Shown piece after piece: positions 25,950-35,587 of a stretch of DNA of 64,000 nt (positions are counted from its first letter, which is position 1; the number at the start of each line of letters is the position of its first letter). The stretch lies in assembly GCF_900142715.1 (NCBI RefSeq), contig NZ_FRBX01000005.1, forward strand, positions 310,001 to 374,000, written 5' to 3'. Origin of the DNA: Flavobacterium pectinovorum (GTDB taxonomy: Bacteria; Bacteroidota; Bacteroidia; Flavobacteriales; Flavobacteriaceae). Both the position numbers and the translations under genes were made by a program. Below the pieces are notes generated by a model. That model made no database searches. It saw nothing but the letters and a program-made list of their open reading frames with translations, and was not told where the DNA came from.

Positions 25950-26909
25950 ATGCAATTCAGAACCCAAATCCCGCTTTCTAAAACCAATAATCCAATCGAT
26001 TATAATTCGAAAGTACTTTCTTTTGGTTCCTGCTTTGCAGAAAATATGGCCAATAAATTTGATTATTTTAAGTTTCAAAATGAAACAAATCCATTTGGAA
26101 TTATTTTTAATCCGGTTTCGATTGAGAAAATAATTGACAGGACAGTTCAGGAAAAATGGTTTACAGAAAAAGATGTTTTCTTTCACAACGAACGCTGGCA
26201 TAGTTTTGAAGTGCATTCTGATTTAAGCAATTCAGATCGACAAGAATTATTGGAAACTTTAAACAAAGCGATTTCAGAAACTCGTAAACAATTAAAAGAG
26301 ACAACTCATATCATTATTACGTACGGAACGTCCTGGATTTATAGAAATCTGGAAAGTGAACAAATCGTTGCCAATTGTCATAAAGTCCCTCAAAAGCAGT
26401 TTTCAAAAGAATTATTAACTGTCGATGCAATCGAAAAAAGTATTCAAAACACCATCAATTTAATCCAGACATTAAATCCGGATATAAACTTCATTTTTAC
26501 CATTTCACCCGTTCGCCATATAAAAGATGGTTTCGCTGAGAATCAATTGAGTAAATCGCATTTGTTTGCTGCACTTCATCAGGTTCTAAAAACTCATAAC
26601 TCAAAACTCATAACTGCTAACTATTTTCCTTCTTATGAAATCGTGATGGACGAACTTCGCGATTATCGCTTTTATGGAGAAGACATGCTGCATCCCAATG
26701 CCGTTGCAATTGATTATATCTGGCATAAATTCAGTGAAAATTATATTGCTGAAAACGCGATTTCGATCATGAATGAAATAGAAGAAATTCAAAAAAGTCT
26801 GCGCCACAGAAGCTTTAATCCGGAATCAGAACAGCATCAGAAATTCTTAGCCAAACTTCAGCAAAGAATAAATATTTTGGGAGAAAAACTACCACACATT
26901 AGATTTTAA
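25950..26909 (+). CDS. GSCFA domain protein
   Basis: 319 residues starting MQFRTQIPLSKTNNPIDY. The name-giving motif SFGSCFAENMA is at residues 24-34. NPFGIIFNP, TYGTSWIYR, FTISPVRHIKDG and MLHPNAVAIDYIW follow in family order. GSCFA is an SGNH-hydrolase-like family: Ser in the GSC motif and the Asp/His pair near the C-terminus would form the catalytic set, suggesting an esterase acting on an unknown cytoplasmic substrate. No signal peptide. Confidence 0.92.
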   Translation: MQFRTQIPLSKTNNPIDYNSKVLSFGSCFAENMANKFDYFKFQNETNPFGIIFNPVSIEKIIDRTVQEKWFTEKDVFFHNERWHSFEVHSDLSNSDRQELLETLNKAISETRKQLKETTHIIITYGTSWIYRNLESEQIVANCHKVPQKQFSKELLTVDAIEKSIQNTINLIQTLNPDINFIFTISPVRHIKDGFAENQLSKSHLFAALHQVLKTHNSKLITANYFPSYEIVMDELRDYRFYGEDMLHPNAVAIDYIWHKFSENYIAENAISIMNEIEEIQKSLRHRSFNPESEQHQKFLAKLQQRINILGEKLPHIRF

Positions 26910-27052
26910 GCGCAGTTAGCGAGAGAAATACTTTGTGTCTTCAAGTCTTCGTGGCAAATCTTAAAGTAAGAAATTAACTATTTGTTCGTATAATTTTAGA
27001 ATAATTGTGCATAATTATGTAAATTGTTAAGAATTAAAATTTACAATTTTGT

Positions 27053-27072
27053 AAACTGTAGAAATACAGTTT
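27053..27072 (+). other. Hairpin in the tamB leader
   Basis: AAACTGTA, loop GAAA, TACAGTTT followed by TATAAATAA, 44 bases before the tamB start codon. It could be a weak terminator for the preceding gene or a leader structure. Confidence 0.4.
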
Positions 27073-27115
27073 TATAAATAATGCAACTTTAATCTTAATT
27101 GTGTTTTACTGACGT

Positions 27116-30100
27116 ATGAATAAGAAACCCATTCATTTTCTTAAAAAAGGACTACGTGTACTACTTTGGTGCGTGGGTTCTATAGTTGCACTTTTACTTC
27201 TTCTTACTATTTTAATCCAAATCCCATCAATTCAGAATTACGCTAAAGATAAAGCCATAACGTATCTGCATAATAAAATAAAAACCAAAGTTTCGTTAGA
27301 CCGAATTTTAATCAAATTCCCCAAAGATGTAGTTCTGGAAGGGTTTTATTTTGAAGACCAAAAAAAGAAAGTTTTGCTTGCCGGAAAACGTTTAGAAGTT
27401 GATGTTGATTTATTTAAGCTGATAAGCAGCGAATTAGAAATCAATTCTGTTTCATTAGAAAACACAACAGCTAATATTTCGAGAGATAAAAATGGCGTTT
27501 TTAATTTCGATTATATCATAAAAGCATTCGAATCGAAAGAACCAAAAGTGGAAGATCCGGATAGCAAACCTTTCAAAATTTCAGTCGTAAAAGTAAATCT
27601 GGATAACATTAATTTTAATTTTAAAGATGATTTCGCCAAAAATGACGTAAAAGTAAAACTGACACATTTTGATACTAAATTCAACAAATTTGAATTGGAT
27701 AAAATGAATTTTGATATCCCGAATATTAATTTAAACGGATTAAAATTGGTTTTAGATCAGGATGCCGTGGAGAAAATTGCCGAAGTTTCAGTTGAAACGG
27801 TTGATACAATTTCGAAAAGGAAAGACTTTAAATTAAAATTAGATAAAATCAGTTTGTCTAAAATTGATGTTTCTTATGATAATAAAGATTCAAAATTAGA
27901 TTCCGGAATTAAGCTGGGAAATTTAGATTTAACCGTTAACGAAATTGATTTAAATAAGCAGCTTTTAGATTTTGATTCTTTCGAATTAAAAAACTTAAAA
28001 GGGAATTTAAGATTAGGCGTAAAAGACAAACAAATAAAAGCACCAAGTTTAGATTCAACTTCCATAAAACAAACCGGATGGAAGGTGAAACTGAATGATG
28101 TTGACATACAAAATATAGTTTTCAAATTTGATGATATGCAATCAAAGCCAACTCAAAAAGGAATTGATTACAGCCATTTAGATTTGAGTAAATTTAATCT
28201 GAAAGGAGAAGAACTTTATTATGGAAACGGTGTAATTTCCGGAAATATAAAATCGCTTGCCGCAAATGAAAAAAGTGGATTGGAAATTCAGTCTCTAAAA
28301 ACCAATTTCTTTTACGGACCAAAAAATGCGTCTTTAGAAAATTTATATGTAAGAACGCCTCAAACGCTTTTGCAGAATAAAATTAAAGTGAAATACACTT
28401 CGCTTGACGCATTAAAAAAAGATTTAGGAAACCTGACTTTAGATGCAAACTTAAATCAATCCAAAATTGGGTTTAAAGATATTTTGCTTTTTGCTCCAGA
28501 TTTGCAAAAAACAAATCCGTTTAAAAGCAATCCAAATGCTATTTTATATCTCAATACACGCTTAAGTGGAAAAATAAAAGACCTTGATATTCCGCAATTT
28601 GAAATGAGCGGAATCGGTACTACAAAAGTTTCTCTTTCGGGAAAAATAAAAGGATTACCAGATGCTCAAAAAGCCTATTATGATCTGAATATTAAAAAGC
28701 TATCAAGTACATCAAAAGATGTATACTCGTTTGTGCCTGCTGGAACAATTCCGAAAAATATTCAATTGCCATCTCAATTTAATTTGCAGGGAAAATTTAA
28801 AGGTTCGGTTCAGAATTTCAAAACAAATCTGGCATTAAACAGTAGTTTTGGAAATGCAAAAGTCGATGCATTATTCGATCAAAGAATTAAAAAACAAGAG
28901 AAATACGATGCAACCGTTTATTTGCTTGATTTTGATTTAGGGAGATTAATCAAAAATGATTCGATTGGAAAAATTACGCTTAAAGCGAAAGTAAAAGGCA
29001 AAGGTTTAGACCCCAAAACGGCTCAGGCAGAATTGGATGGTTTGGTTCAGAAAGCGGTATTTAATAAATATACATACAGGGATTTAGCTTTAAATGGAAA
29101 TATTAAAAACGGGTCTTTTAACGTAAAATCAGGAATGAACGACCCAAATTTGAACTTTAATTTAGCCGCGAGCGGAAATACCAAAGATAAATACCCATCT
29201 ATTCAATTAAAATTAAACCTGGATATTGCCGATCTTGAAAAACTAAATCTTCATGCCGGACCAATGAAGTTGCGCGGAAATATTGACGCTGATATTGCCA
29301 ATAGTAATCCGGATTTTTTAAACGGAAAAGTGTTTCTTTCTAACGTTCAGATTTTGCAGGATGCAGAACCAATTGTATTGGATTCGATACGCGTAATTGC
29401 TTTTTCAGACGAAAGTCGAAATAATATCAAAATTTCGTCTCAGTTTTTAAAAGCTGAGGTTGACGGTAAATACAAACTGACAACCTTAACAGCGGCGATA
29501 AAAAAGTCATTATCAAAATATCTTGATTTACAAAATCCAAAAGTTAACGGAGAATCTGATGAACAAAGATTGGCTTTTACATTAACGGTAGATAACGATC
29601 CGCTGATTTTTAAATTAATTCCGAAATTAACTGGTTTAGAGCCAATTAAAATTACAGGAAAATACAACAACGTAACCGATTCATTAGAAATAAAAGGAAC
29701 GATTCCGCGAATTGTGTACAACAACAATACAATTGCCGACGGAAAAATAAATATCGAAGCCAAAGAAAATGCTTTAGAATACCAAATTTCTGTCGCAACA
29801 ATCGAAAGCGGTTCGATGAAAATTCCGTTTACCAGTTTATCAGGTAAAGTCGAAAATAATATATTGACCTATGCGCTTGAAGTAAAAGATGCAAAAGACA
29901 AACAACAGTATTTTATCGCCGGAAATTTAAACCGTGATGATAGTAAAAATATCTTTAAAATTGATGCCGAAAATTTTGTTCTTAATTATGATAAATGGAA
30001 TATTGACACTGAAAATGTCGTTGAATTTGGAGGAAAACGCCTTTATATCAATAAATTTTATTTGGACAATGCCGGAAATGAATTAAAAATACAATCACAG

Positions 30101-32218
30101 GGAACTCAGGATAATGCGCCCTTGCAGGTAGATTTTGTAAACTTCAAAATCGAAACTGTTTTAAATATGGTAAAAAAAGACGAGTTGTTGATGCAGGGAT
30201 TGATAAACGGAAATGCCGTTGTTGAAAACGTAATGACAACCCCAACTTTTACTTCGGACATTAAAATTACTGATTTTGCCTTTAAAGCAGAACCTGTGGG
30301 CGATATTGAAATCAAAGTTGATAATAAAACCAATAATATTCTGGCTGCAAATGTCAATTTAACCGGACAGGATAATGACGTAAAATTGACCGGAAATTAT
30401 ACGATAAATGGTGGAAATTTGGATTTTAATGTGGATATCAACAAACTGAATATCAAAAGTATTCAGGGATTCACAATGGGGAATATTACCGAAGGGAAAG
30501 GCTATTTATCAGGAAATTTCAAAATTACAGGAAATGCTTCTGCTCCTAAAATTGGCGGAGAATTAAACTTTAACGATACGGCTTTTAGAGTAACTCAGCT
30601 AAATTCATATTTTAAAACAGATCAGGAAAAAATTACTTTTTCAAATGATGTGATTTCGTTTGATAAGTTTACGCTTATAGATGAAAACGACAACGAATTA
30701 TCATTAGACGGAACAATTCAATCCCCTGATTTTAGAAAATACAATTTTGGTTTAACCGTTGTTGCCAATGATTTTAGAGCGATTCATTCAAAAGCTGCAG
30801 ACAATGATTTGTTTTACGGCGATTTATTTTTAGATACCAAATTAAATGTCAAAGGAACGCTTGAAAGCCCCGTTATTAATGGAAATATAAAGATCAATAA
30901 AGAAACAAAATTCTCTGTGGTTTTACCGCAATCAGATCCTTCAATTGCTGATAGAGAAGGAATTGTAGAATTTGTTGACGAAGATAATTTGTATCTGAAA
31001 CAAACCGCAGCAATGCAGGAAAAACTCAATCAGTCTGAGTTAAAAGGAATGGACGTAAGCGTTGATATTACGATCGATAAAGAAGCAGAACTTACTTTGG
31101 TGATCGATAAAGGAAACGGGGATTATTTAAATCTTAAAGGTGAAGCACAGCTTACAGGCGGTATTGATCCATCTGGAAAAACAACTTTAACAGGGAAATA
31201 TGAATTTACAGACGGAGCGTATGAAATGAATTTCAATATGATTCGTCGAAAATTTAATATTCAAAAAGGGAGTTCGATAACCTGGAACGGCGAGCCAACG
31301 ATGGCAACTTTAAATATTACGGCGATCTATAAAGTAGAAACCGCTCCAATTGATTTGCTTGGAAACCAATTAGGATCAGTTAGTTCAACAGTTAAAAATA
31401 CCTACAAACAGAAAATTCCGTTTGAGACACATTTGAAAATGAAAGGTGAATTATTAAAACCCGAAATTAGTTTTGATATTGTTCTGCCAGACGGAAATTA
31501 TGATGTTTCATCTGATATTGTTTCGGCTTCTCAGGCAAAACTGGAACAGCTTAGACAAGAACCGGCAGAACTAAACAAACAGGTTTTTGCACTTTTATTA
31601 CTGAACCGATTTATTGGCGAAAATCCATTTGCAAGTGAAAGTGGCGGAACAAGTGCTGAATCTTTGGCGAGACAAAGTGTGAGCAAAATTCTTTCGCAGC
31701 AATTAAATGATCTTGCCGGAGAATTAATTAAAGGTGTTCAATTAGAATTCGACCTTGAATCTACAGATGATTACACCACCGGAACCAGAGAAAACAGAAC
31801 TGATTTGAATGTTGGGGTTTCTAAAAAGCTTTTGGATGACCGATTAAAAGTGACCGTAGGAAGCAGTTTTGGAGTTGAAGGCCAGGAACGCGCCAATGAA
31901 GAAAGTACCAATATTGCGGGAGATGTAGCATTAGATTATCAGCTTACAAAAGACGGACGATACATGGTTCGTGCGTATCGAAAAAATGAATATCAGGTTG
32001 CGGTAGAAGGGCAGGTTATAGAAACCGGAGTTGCTTTTATTATCACAATGAGTTACAATAAATTTCGTGAACTTTTTCATCGTTCTGCAGAAGAAAAGGA
32101 AATGATTAAAGAAGAGAAACTTCGTAAAGAAAAAAAGAAACAGAAAGAAAAAGAAGAAAAGGAAAAAGAACAGAATCAGGAGAATGACCAAATTGAAGGA
32201 AATGAGCAAAAAACATAG
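27116..32218 (+). CDS. tamB: TamB-like translocation and assembly module protein
   Basis: 1700 residues. One N-terminal membrane helix (VLLWCVGSIVALLLLLTILI, ~14-33) is followed by a very long repetitive beta-rich region of AsmA/TamB type. The conserved TamB C-terminal domain lies at ~1230-1650 (GTLESPVINGNIKINKE..., LTGKYEFTDGAYEMNFN..., NRFIGENPFASES). The tail is a run of Lys/Glu ending in the overlap with the next gene. TamB spans the periplasm and works with a BamA-family barrel in outer-membrane transport of lipids or proteins. The partner barrel gene overlaps by 17 bases, supporting a unit. Confidence 0.92.
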   Translation: MNKKPIHFLKKGLRVLLWCVGSIVALLLLLTILIQIPSIQNYAKDKAITYLHNKIKTKVSLDRILIKFPKDVVLEGFYFEDQKKKVLLAGKRLEVDVDLFKLISSELEINSVSLENTTANISRDKNGVFNFDYIIKAFESKEPKVEDPDSKPFKISVVKVNLDNINFNFKDDFAKNDVKVKLTHFDTKFNKFELDKMNFDIPNINLNGLKLVLDQDAVEKIAEVSVETVDTISKRKDFKLKLDKISLSKIDVSYDNKDSKLDSGIKLGNLDLTVNEIDLNKQLLDFDSFELKNLKGNLRLGVKDKQIKAPSLDSTSIKQTGWKVKLNDVDIQNIVFKFDDMQSKPTQKGIDYSHLDLSKFNLKGEELYYGNGVISGNIKSLAANEKSGLEIQSLKTNFFYGPKNASLENLYVRTPQTLLQNKIKVKYTSLDALKKDLGNLTLDANLNQSKIGFKDILLFAPDLQKTNPFKSNPNAILYLNTRLSGKIKDLDIPQFEMSGIGTTKVSLSGKIKGLPDAQKAYYDLNIKKLSSTSKDVYSFVPAGTIPKNIQLPSQFNLQGKFKGSVQNFKTNLALNSSFGNAKVDALFDQRIKKQEKYDATVYLLDFDLGRLIKNDSIGKITLKAKVKGKGLDPKTAQAELDGLVQKAVFNKYTYRDLALNGNIKNGSFNVKSGMNDPNLNFNLAASGNTKDKYPSIQLKLNLDIADLEKLNLHAGPMKLRGNIDADIANSNPDFLNGKVFLSNVQILQDAEPIVLDSIRVIAFSDESRNNIKISSQFLKAEVDGKYKLTTLTAAIKKSLSKYLDLQNPKVNGESDEQRLAFTLTVDNDPLIFKLIPKLTGLEPIKITGKYNNVTDSLEIKGTIPRIVYNNNTIADGKINIEAKENALEYQISVATIESGSMKIPFTSLSGKVENNILTYALEVKDAKDKQQYFIAGNLNRDDSKNIFKIDAENFVLNYDKWNIDTENVVEFGGKRLYINKFYLDNAGNELKIQSQGTQDNAPLQVDFVNFKIETVLNMVKKDELLMQGLINGNAVVENVMTTPTFTSDIKITDFAFKAEPVGDIEIKVDNKTNNILAANVNLTGQDNDVKLTGNYTINGGNLDFNVDINKLNIKSIQGFTMGNITEGKGYLSGNFKITGNASAPKIGGELNFNDTAFRVTQLNSYFKTDQEKITFSNDVISFDKFTLIDENDNELSLDGTIQSPDFRKYNFGLTVVANDFRAIHSKAADNDLFYGDLFLDTKLNVKGTLESPVINGNIKINKETKFSVVLPQSDPSIADREGIVEFVDEDNLYLKQTAAMQEKLNQSELKGMDVSVDITIDKEAELTLVIDKGNGDYLNLKGEAQLTGGIDPSGKTTLTGKYEFTDGAYEMNFNMIRRKFNIQKGSSITWNGEPTMATLNITAIYKVETAPIDLLGNQLGSVSSTVKNTYKQKIPFETHLKMKGELLKPEISFDIVLPDGNYDVSSDIVSASQAKLEQLRQEPAELNKQVFALLLLNRFIGENPFASESGGTSAESLARQSVSKILSQQLNDLAGELIKGVQLEFDLESTDDYTTGTRENRTDLNVGVSKKLLDDRLKVTVGSSFGVEGQERANEESTNIAGDVALDYQLTKDGRYMVRAYRKNEYQVAVEGQVIETGVAFIITMSYNKFRELFHRSAEEKEMIKEEKLRKEKKKQKEKEEKEKEQNQENDQIEGNEQKT

Positions 32219-34517
32219 TCATATTAAAGATATAAAATATTTGATGATGCTGGTATCCTTGTTTTTTGTTTTTGGATGCAGCAACACAAAATATTTGCCG
32301 GAAGGCGATCTATTATACACAGGAGCTTCTGTTGAGGTAAAGGATTCTGTGATTAAAAAGAAACAAAGAAAAGAACTTGAAAAAGAGTTAGAAGATTTAT
32401 TACGCCCGAAACCCAACAAACAATTTTTAGGATTAAGACCTAAATTATGGATTTATAATATTGCAGGAGAACCTAAAAAAGACAAAGGAATACGATATTG
32501 GCTGCGAAATAAAGTGGGAGAAGAACCGGTACTTTTCAGCAAAGTCGATTTAGATTATAATGCGTCAGTATTAAGAAACTATACCGAAAACCGCGGCTAT
32601 TTTAAAACACGTGTAAGTGCAGATTCTACAGCTAAAAATAAAAGAGCGACAGCTGAATATACTGTCATACCCAAAAAACAATACATCATTAAAAGTGTGA
32701 CTTTTCCGGATGACTCTTTAAAAATGTCAAAAATAATTGGAAGATCAAGTCGAAGAAGTTTATTAAAAGTCGGTAGACCGTATGATTTAGAAGTCATTAA
32801 ATCTGAACGGGAGCGTATCGATGCCAGACTGAAAGAAAAAGGATATTATTACTTTAATCCCGATTATATTTTGGCTCAGGTTGATAGCAGTAAAGGCGAT
32901 CACGAGGTAAAAATTAAATTGGTAATAAAAGCCGATGCACCGCCAAAAGCGCTAACAGCATATAAAATTGGTAAAATTGTCGTGTATCCCAATTTTTCGA
33001 TTTCAAAAGACAGTATAAAATACACTCAAAAAGATATTACGCAGTATAATGATTTTACGATAATAGATACGGCAAATACTTTCAACCCGAGGGTTTTTGA
33101 CAGAACTATATATTTTAAAAAAGGGGATCTTTATAACAGAAAAGACCATAATTTAACCTTAAACCGATTTGTAAATCTGGGGACGTTTAATTTTGTAAAA
33201 AATGAATTCAGGCAATCGGATAGTTTACCAAACACATTGGATTCGTATTATTATTTAACACTTTTGCCGAAAAAATTTATTCGTGTTGAGGTTTTAGGAA
33301 AAACAAATTCAGCGAGTTATACCGGAACAGAAGTCAATGTAAACTGGAATAACAGAAACTTATTTCGAGGTGCGGAATTGCTTACGGTTTCTGTTTTTGG
33401 AGGTGCCGATTTTCAGCTTTCCGGAGCCAATAACGGAAAAAACATCTATAAACTCGGTGCAGAAACCAGTTTGACCTGGCCAAGATTTATTGTGCCTTTT
33501 AAGAAAATTGCCGGTTCAAGTGAATTTGTGCCAAGGACCAAAGCCACACTTCGATATGAATTTCAAAACAGGACACAGCTTTATGCACTGAATTCTTTTA
33601 ATGCTTCTTTTGGATATTTATGGAAAGAAAACATCAGGAAAGAACATCAATTGAATGTTTTGGATGTAACATATGTAAGTCCGAATAATGTTACTGAAGA
33701 ATATCAGGCTGACATCGATGCAGATCCCGCATTGGGAAAAGTGATCGAAAAACAATTAATTTTTGGGCCAACATATCAATATACGTACACCAATACGATG
33801 CAGAAGCGTAAAAAAAATACGTTCTATTTTAACGGAGAAATAGATCTGGCAGGAAACGTAACTGGTTTGGTAACCGGAGCCAATATTAAAGAAGGCAATC
33901 AGAAAAATATATTTGATGTTCCGTTTAGTCAATACGTAAAAATTCGTGCTGATTTTAGACATTATTTGAAATTAAGTAAAGAAAGCGAATTAGCAAGCAG
34001 AATTATAGTTGGTGCAGGAATTCCGTATGGAAATTCACTTTCATTGCCAACATCAAAACAGTTTGTAGTGGGAGGAACAAATAGTATTCGTGCCTTTAGA
34101 GCGAGATCACTTGGACCGGGTAGCTATTTCAATGTGCCAACTGTAAATGATTATCTGCCGGATCAATCTGGAGATTTAAAATTAGAATTTAGTACCGAAT
34201 ATCGCGCGAAACTTTTTAGTATCGTGCGAGGCGCATTGTTCGTTGATGCTGGAAATATTTGGTTGATGAACGAAGACCCAAATAAACCCGGCGCTAAATT
34301 TTCGAAAGATTTTATGAAAGAAATTGCCGTTGGTGCCGGAGCCGGATTACGTTTTGATTTGTCGTTCCTGATTTTAAGAACTGATTTGGCATTTCCGTTA
34401 AGAAAACCCTATTTGCCTGAAAACGAAAGATGGGTAATAAAAGATATTGATTTTGGAAGCGGTCCCTGGAGAAAAGAAAACCTAATTTTGAATATTGCTA
34501 TTGGATATCCTTTTTAG
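32202..34517 (+). CDS. BamA/TamA family outer membrane protein with lipobox
   Basis: 771 residues from ATG 32202; ATG 32184 is also in frame but adds only six residues. A lipoprotein signal ends FFVFGCSNTKYLPEG with a candidate lipid Cys near residue 26. POTRA-like segments cover ~90-260. The C-terminal Omp85 barrel contains VGGTNSIRAFRARSLGPGS, the loop-6 type motif, and the last residue is Phe (IAIGYPF), the usual beta-signal. It overlaps tamB and is presumably its outer-membrane partner. A lipid anchor on an Omp85 barrel is unusual outside Bacteroidota. Confidence 0.9.
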   Translation: MSKKHSHIKDIKYLMMLVSLFFVFGCSNTKYLPEGDLLYTGASVEVKDSVIKKKQRKELEKELEDLLRPKPNKQFLGLRPKLWIYNIAGEPKKDKGIRYWLRNKVGEEPVLFSKVDLDYNASVLRNYTENRGYFKTRVSADSTAKNKRATAEYTVIPKKQYIIKSVTFPDDSLKMSKIIGRSSRRSLLKVGRPYDLEVIKSERERIDARLKEKGYYYFNPDYILAQVDSSKGDHEVKIKLVIKADAPPKALTAYKIGKIVVYPNFSISKDSIKYTQKDITQYNDFTIIDTANTFNPRVFDRTIYFKKGDLYNRKDHNLTLNRFVNLGTFNFVKNEFRQSDSLPNTLDSYYYLTLLPKKFIRVEVLGKTNSASYTGTEVNVNWNNRNLFRGAELLTVSVFGGADFQLSGANNGKNIYKLGAETSLTWPRFIVPFKKIAGSSEFVPRTKATLRYEFQNRTQLYALNSFNASFGYLWKENIRKEHQLNVLDVTYVSPNNVTEEYQADIDADPALGKVIEKQLIFGPTYQYTYTNTMQKRKKNTFYFNGEIDLAGNVTGLVTGANIKEGNQKNIFDVPFSQYVKIRADFRHYLKLSKESELASRIIVGAGIPYGNSLSLPTSKQFVVGGTNSIRAFRARSLGPGSYFNVPTVNDYLPDQSGDLKLEFSTEYRAKLFSIVRGALFVDAGNIWLMNEDPNKPGAKFSKDFMKEIAVGAGAGLRFDLSFLILRTDLAFPLRKPYLPENERWVIKDIDFGSGPWRKENLILNIAIGYPF

Positions 34518-34660
34518 TTTTTTTAGCCACAAATTATTCTTTTTCGCCAAGAATTTCACGAATTGGCACGAATTATTTTTTAAAACCATTCTTTAAGTGT
34601 AAATTATAATTAGCGAAAATTAGTGCAATTCGTGGCAAACTTTAATTCACATTTTGTAAA
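34518..34660. repeat. Repeat-derived intergenic text (GCCACAAATT / AATTCGTGGCAAA)
   Basis: The gap between the barrel gene and DUF4230 is made of phrases such as TTAGCCACAAATTATT, GAATTTCACGAATTGGCACG and GCAATTCGTGGCAAACTT. The ends are inverted relative to each other (GCCACAAATT versus AATTCGTGGC). The same phrases appear near 26945-26965, 35312-35345 and 42281-42344. Confidence 0.45.
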
Positions 34661-34681
34661 TTGGTCTAATAAATTAATAGA

Positions 34682-35311
34682 ATGCAAAATTTAATAAAAA
34701 GGATTATAGTTTTAGGTTCGGTCGTGCTTTTGGTTGTTTTGGCTTTCAAATATTGTCAGTTCAAAAAAGACGACGATTTTACAATTGATTACAATACCAA
34801 TCTAATTCAGCAGCAAATTCTTAACGTTGGAAAGTTGGTTGTTACCGAAGGACATTTCTCTGAAGTTATCACCTATAAAAATCAACAGAAATATTTAATG
34901 GATATGGTTTCTTTTGAGAAGAAAGCATTAGTTGTTGTAAATGCAAATGTTACCGTTGCCTACGATTTGCATAAAATGAAATACGATATCGACGAAAAAA
35001 ACAAAACCATTACGATTTTAAATATTCCCAAAGAAGAAATTACCATCAATCCCGATATTCAGTTTTATGATGTCGAACAAAGCAAACTAAATCCATTTAC
35101 TGGCGACGATTACAATAAAATCAACAAATCAGTAAAAGCGAATCTGGCTAAAAAAATCGATAAATCTTCACTTAAAAGTAATGCCCAAAATAGGTTAATC
35201 AGCGAATTATCTAAGATATTGATTTTAACAAATTCTATGGGTTGGAAACTACAATACAATGGAAAAACAATAGAATCTGACAAAGATTTTAACGAAGATT
35301 TGAAATTGTAA
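34682..35311 (+). CDS. DUF4230 domain protein
   Basis: 209 residues with one N-terminal membrane helix (IIVLGSVVLLVVLAFKYC) and an extracytoplasmic domain. LIQQQILNVGKLVVTEGHFSEVITYK and the VVVNANVTVAYDLHKMKY strand are the DUF4230 signature, followed by IPKEEITINPDIQFYDVEQS. Function of the family is unknown; membrane-tethered periplasmic protein by topology. No obvious operon partner. Confidence 0.88.
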   Translation: MQNLIKRIIVLGSVVLLVVLAFKYCQFKKDDDFTIDYNTNLIQQQILNVGKLVVTEGHFSEVITYKNQQKYLMDMVSFEKKALVVVNANVTVAYDLHKMKYDIDEKNKTITILNIPKEEITINPDIQFYDVEQSKLNPFTGDDYNKINKSVKANLAKKIDKSSLKSNAQNRLISELSKILILTNSMGWKLQYNGKTIESDKDFNEDLKL

Positions 35312-35380
35312 TTTGATTTGCCACGAAGGCACTAAGGCTCAAAGTTTTTTGTTAAGATAATTGTTCATTAATATACTGTT

Positions 35381-35480
35381 TGTCATTTCGAGGAACGAGA
35401 AATCACACGCGAAACTCGACAAAGATTGACAATATTCTTTGCGGAATTACTAGTGTGATTTCTCCTCCGTCGAAATGACA
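35381..35480. repeat. MITE-like palindromic repeat, copy 1
   Basis: Terminal arms 35381-35408 (TGTCATTTCGAGGAACGAGA...) and 35453-35480 are inverted copies with only a few mismatches, separated by 44 bases. The interior contains CAAAGATTG. A second member with perfect 28-bp arms is at 57850-57953 in opposite orientation. No coding capacity. The rest of the 276-base gap is CACTAAGGCTCAAAG-type dispersed words. Confidence 0.75.
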
Positions 35481-35587
35481 AAAGCTTGTATTTTATTGCT
35501 TTCTTTGAGAAATCAATCTGCGTTCATCGATTTAAATCAGTAAAATCCGTGGGCAAAATTTCCGCAATAACAAAAAAACTTCGCGCC

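Noticed and set aside
27874..28125. Minus-strand ORFs inside tamB (also 29440-29763, 30106-30357, 30814-31029, 31931-32209)
   Set aside because: Low-complexity shadows of a repetitive beta-rich gene; no promoter or family features.
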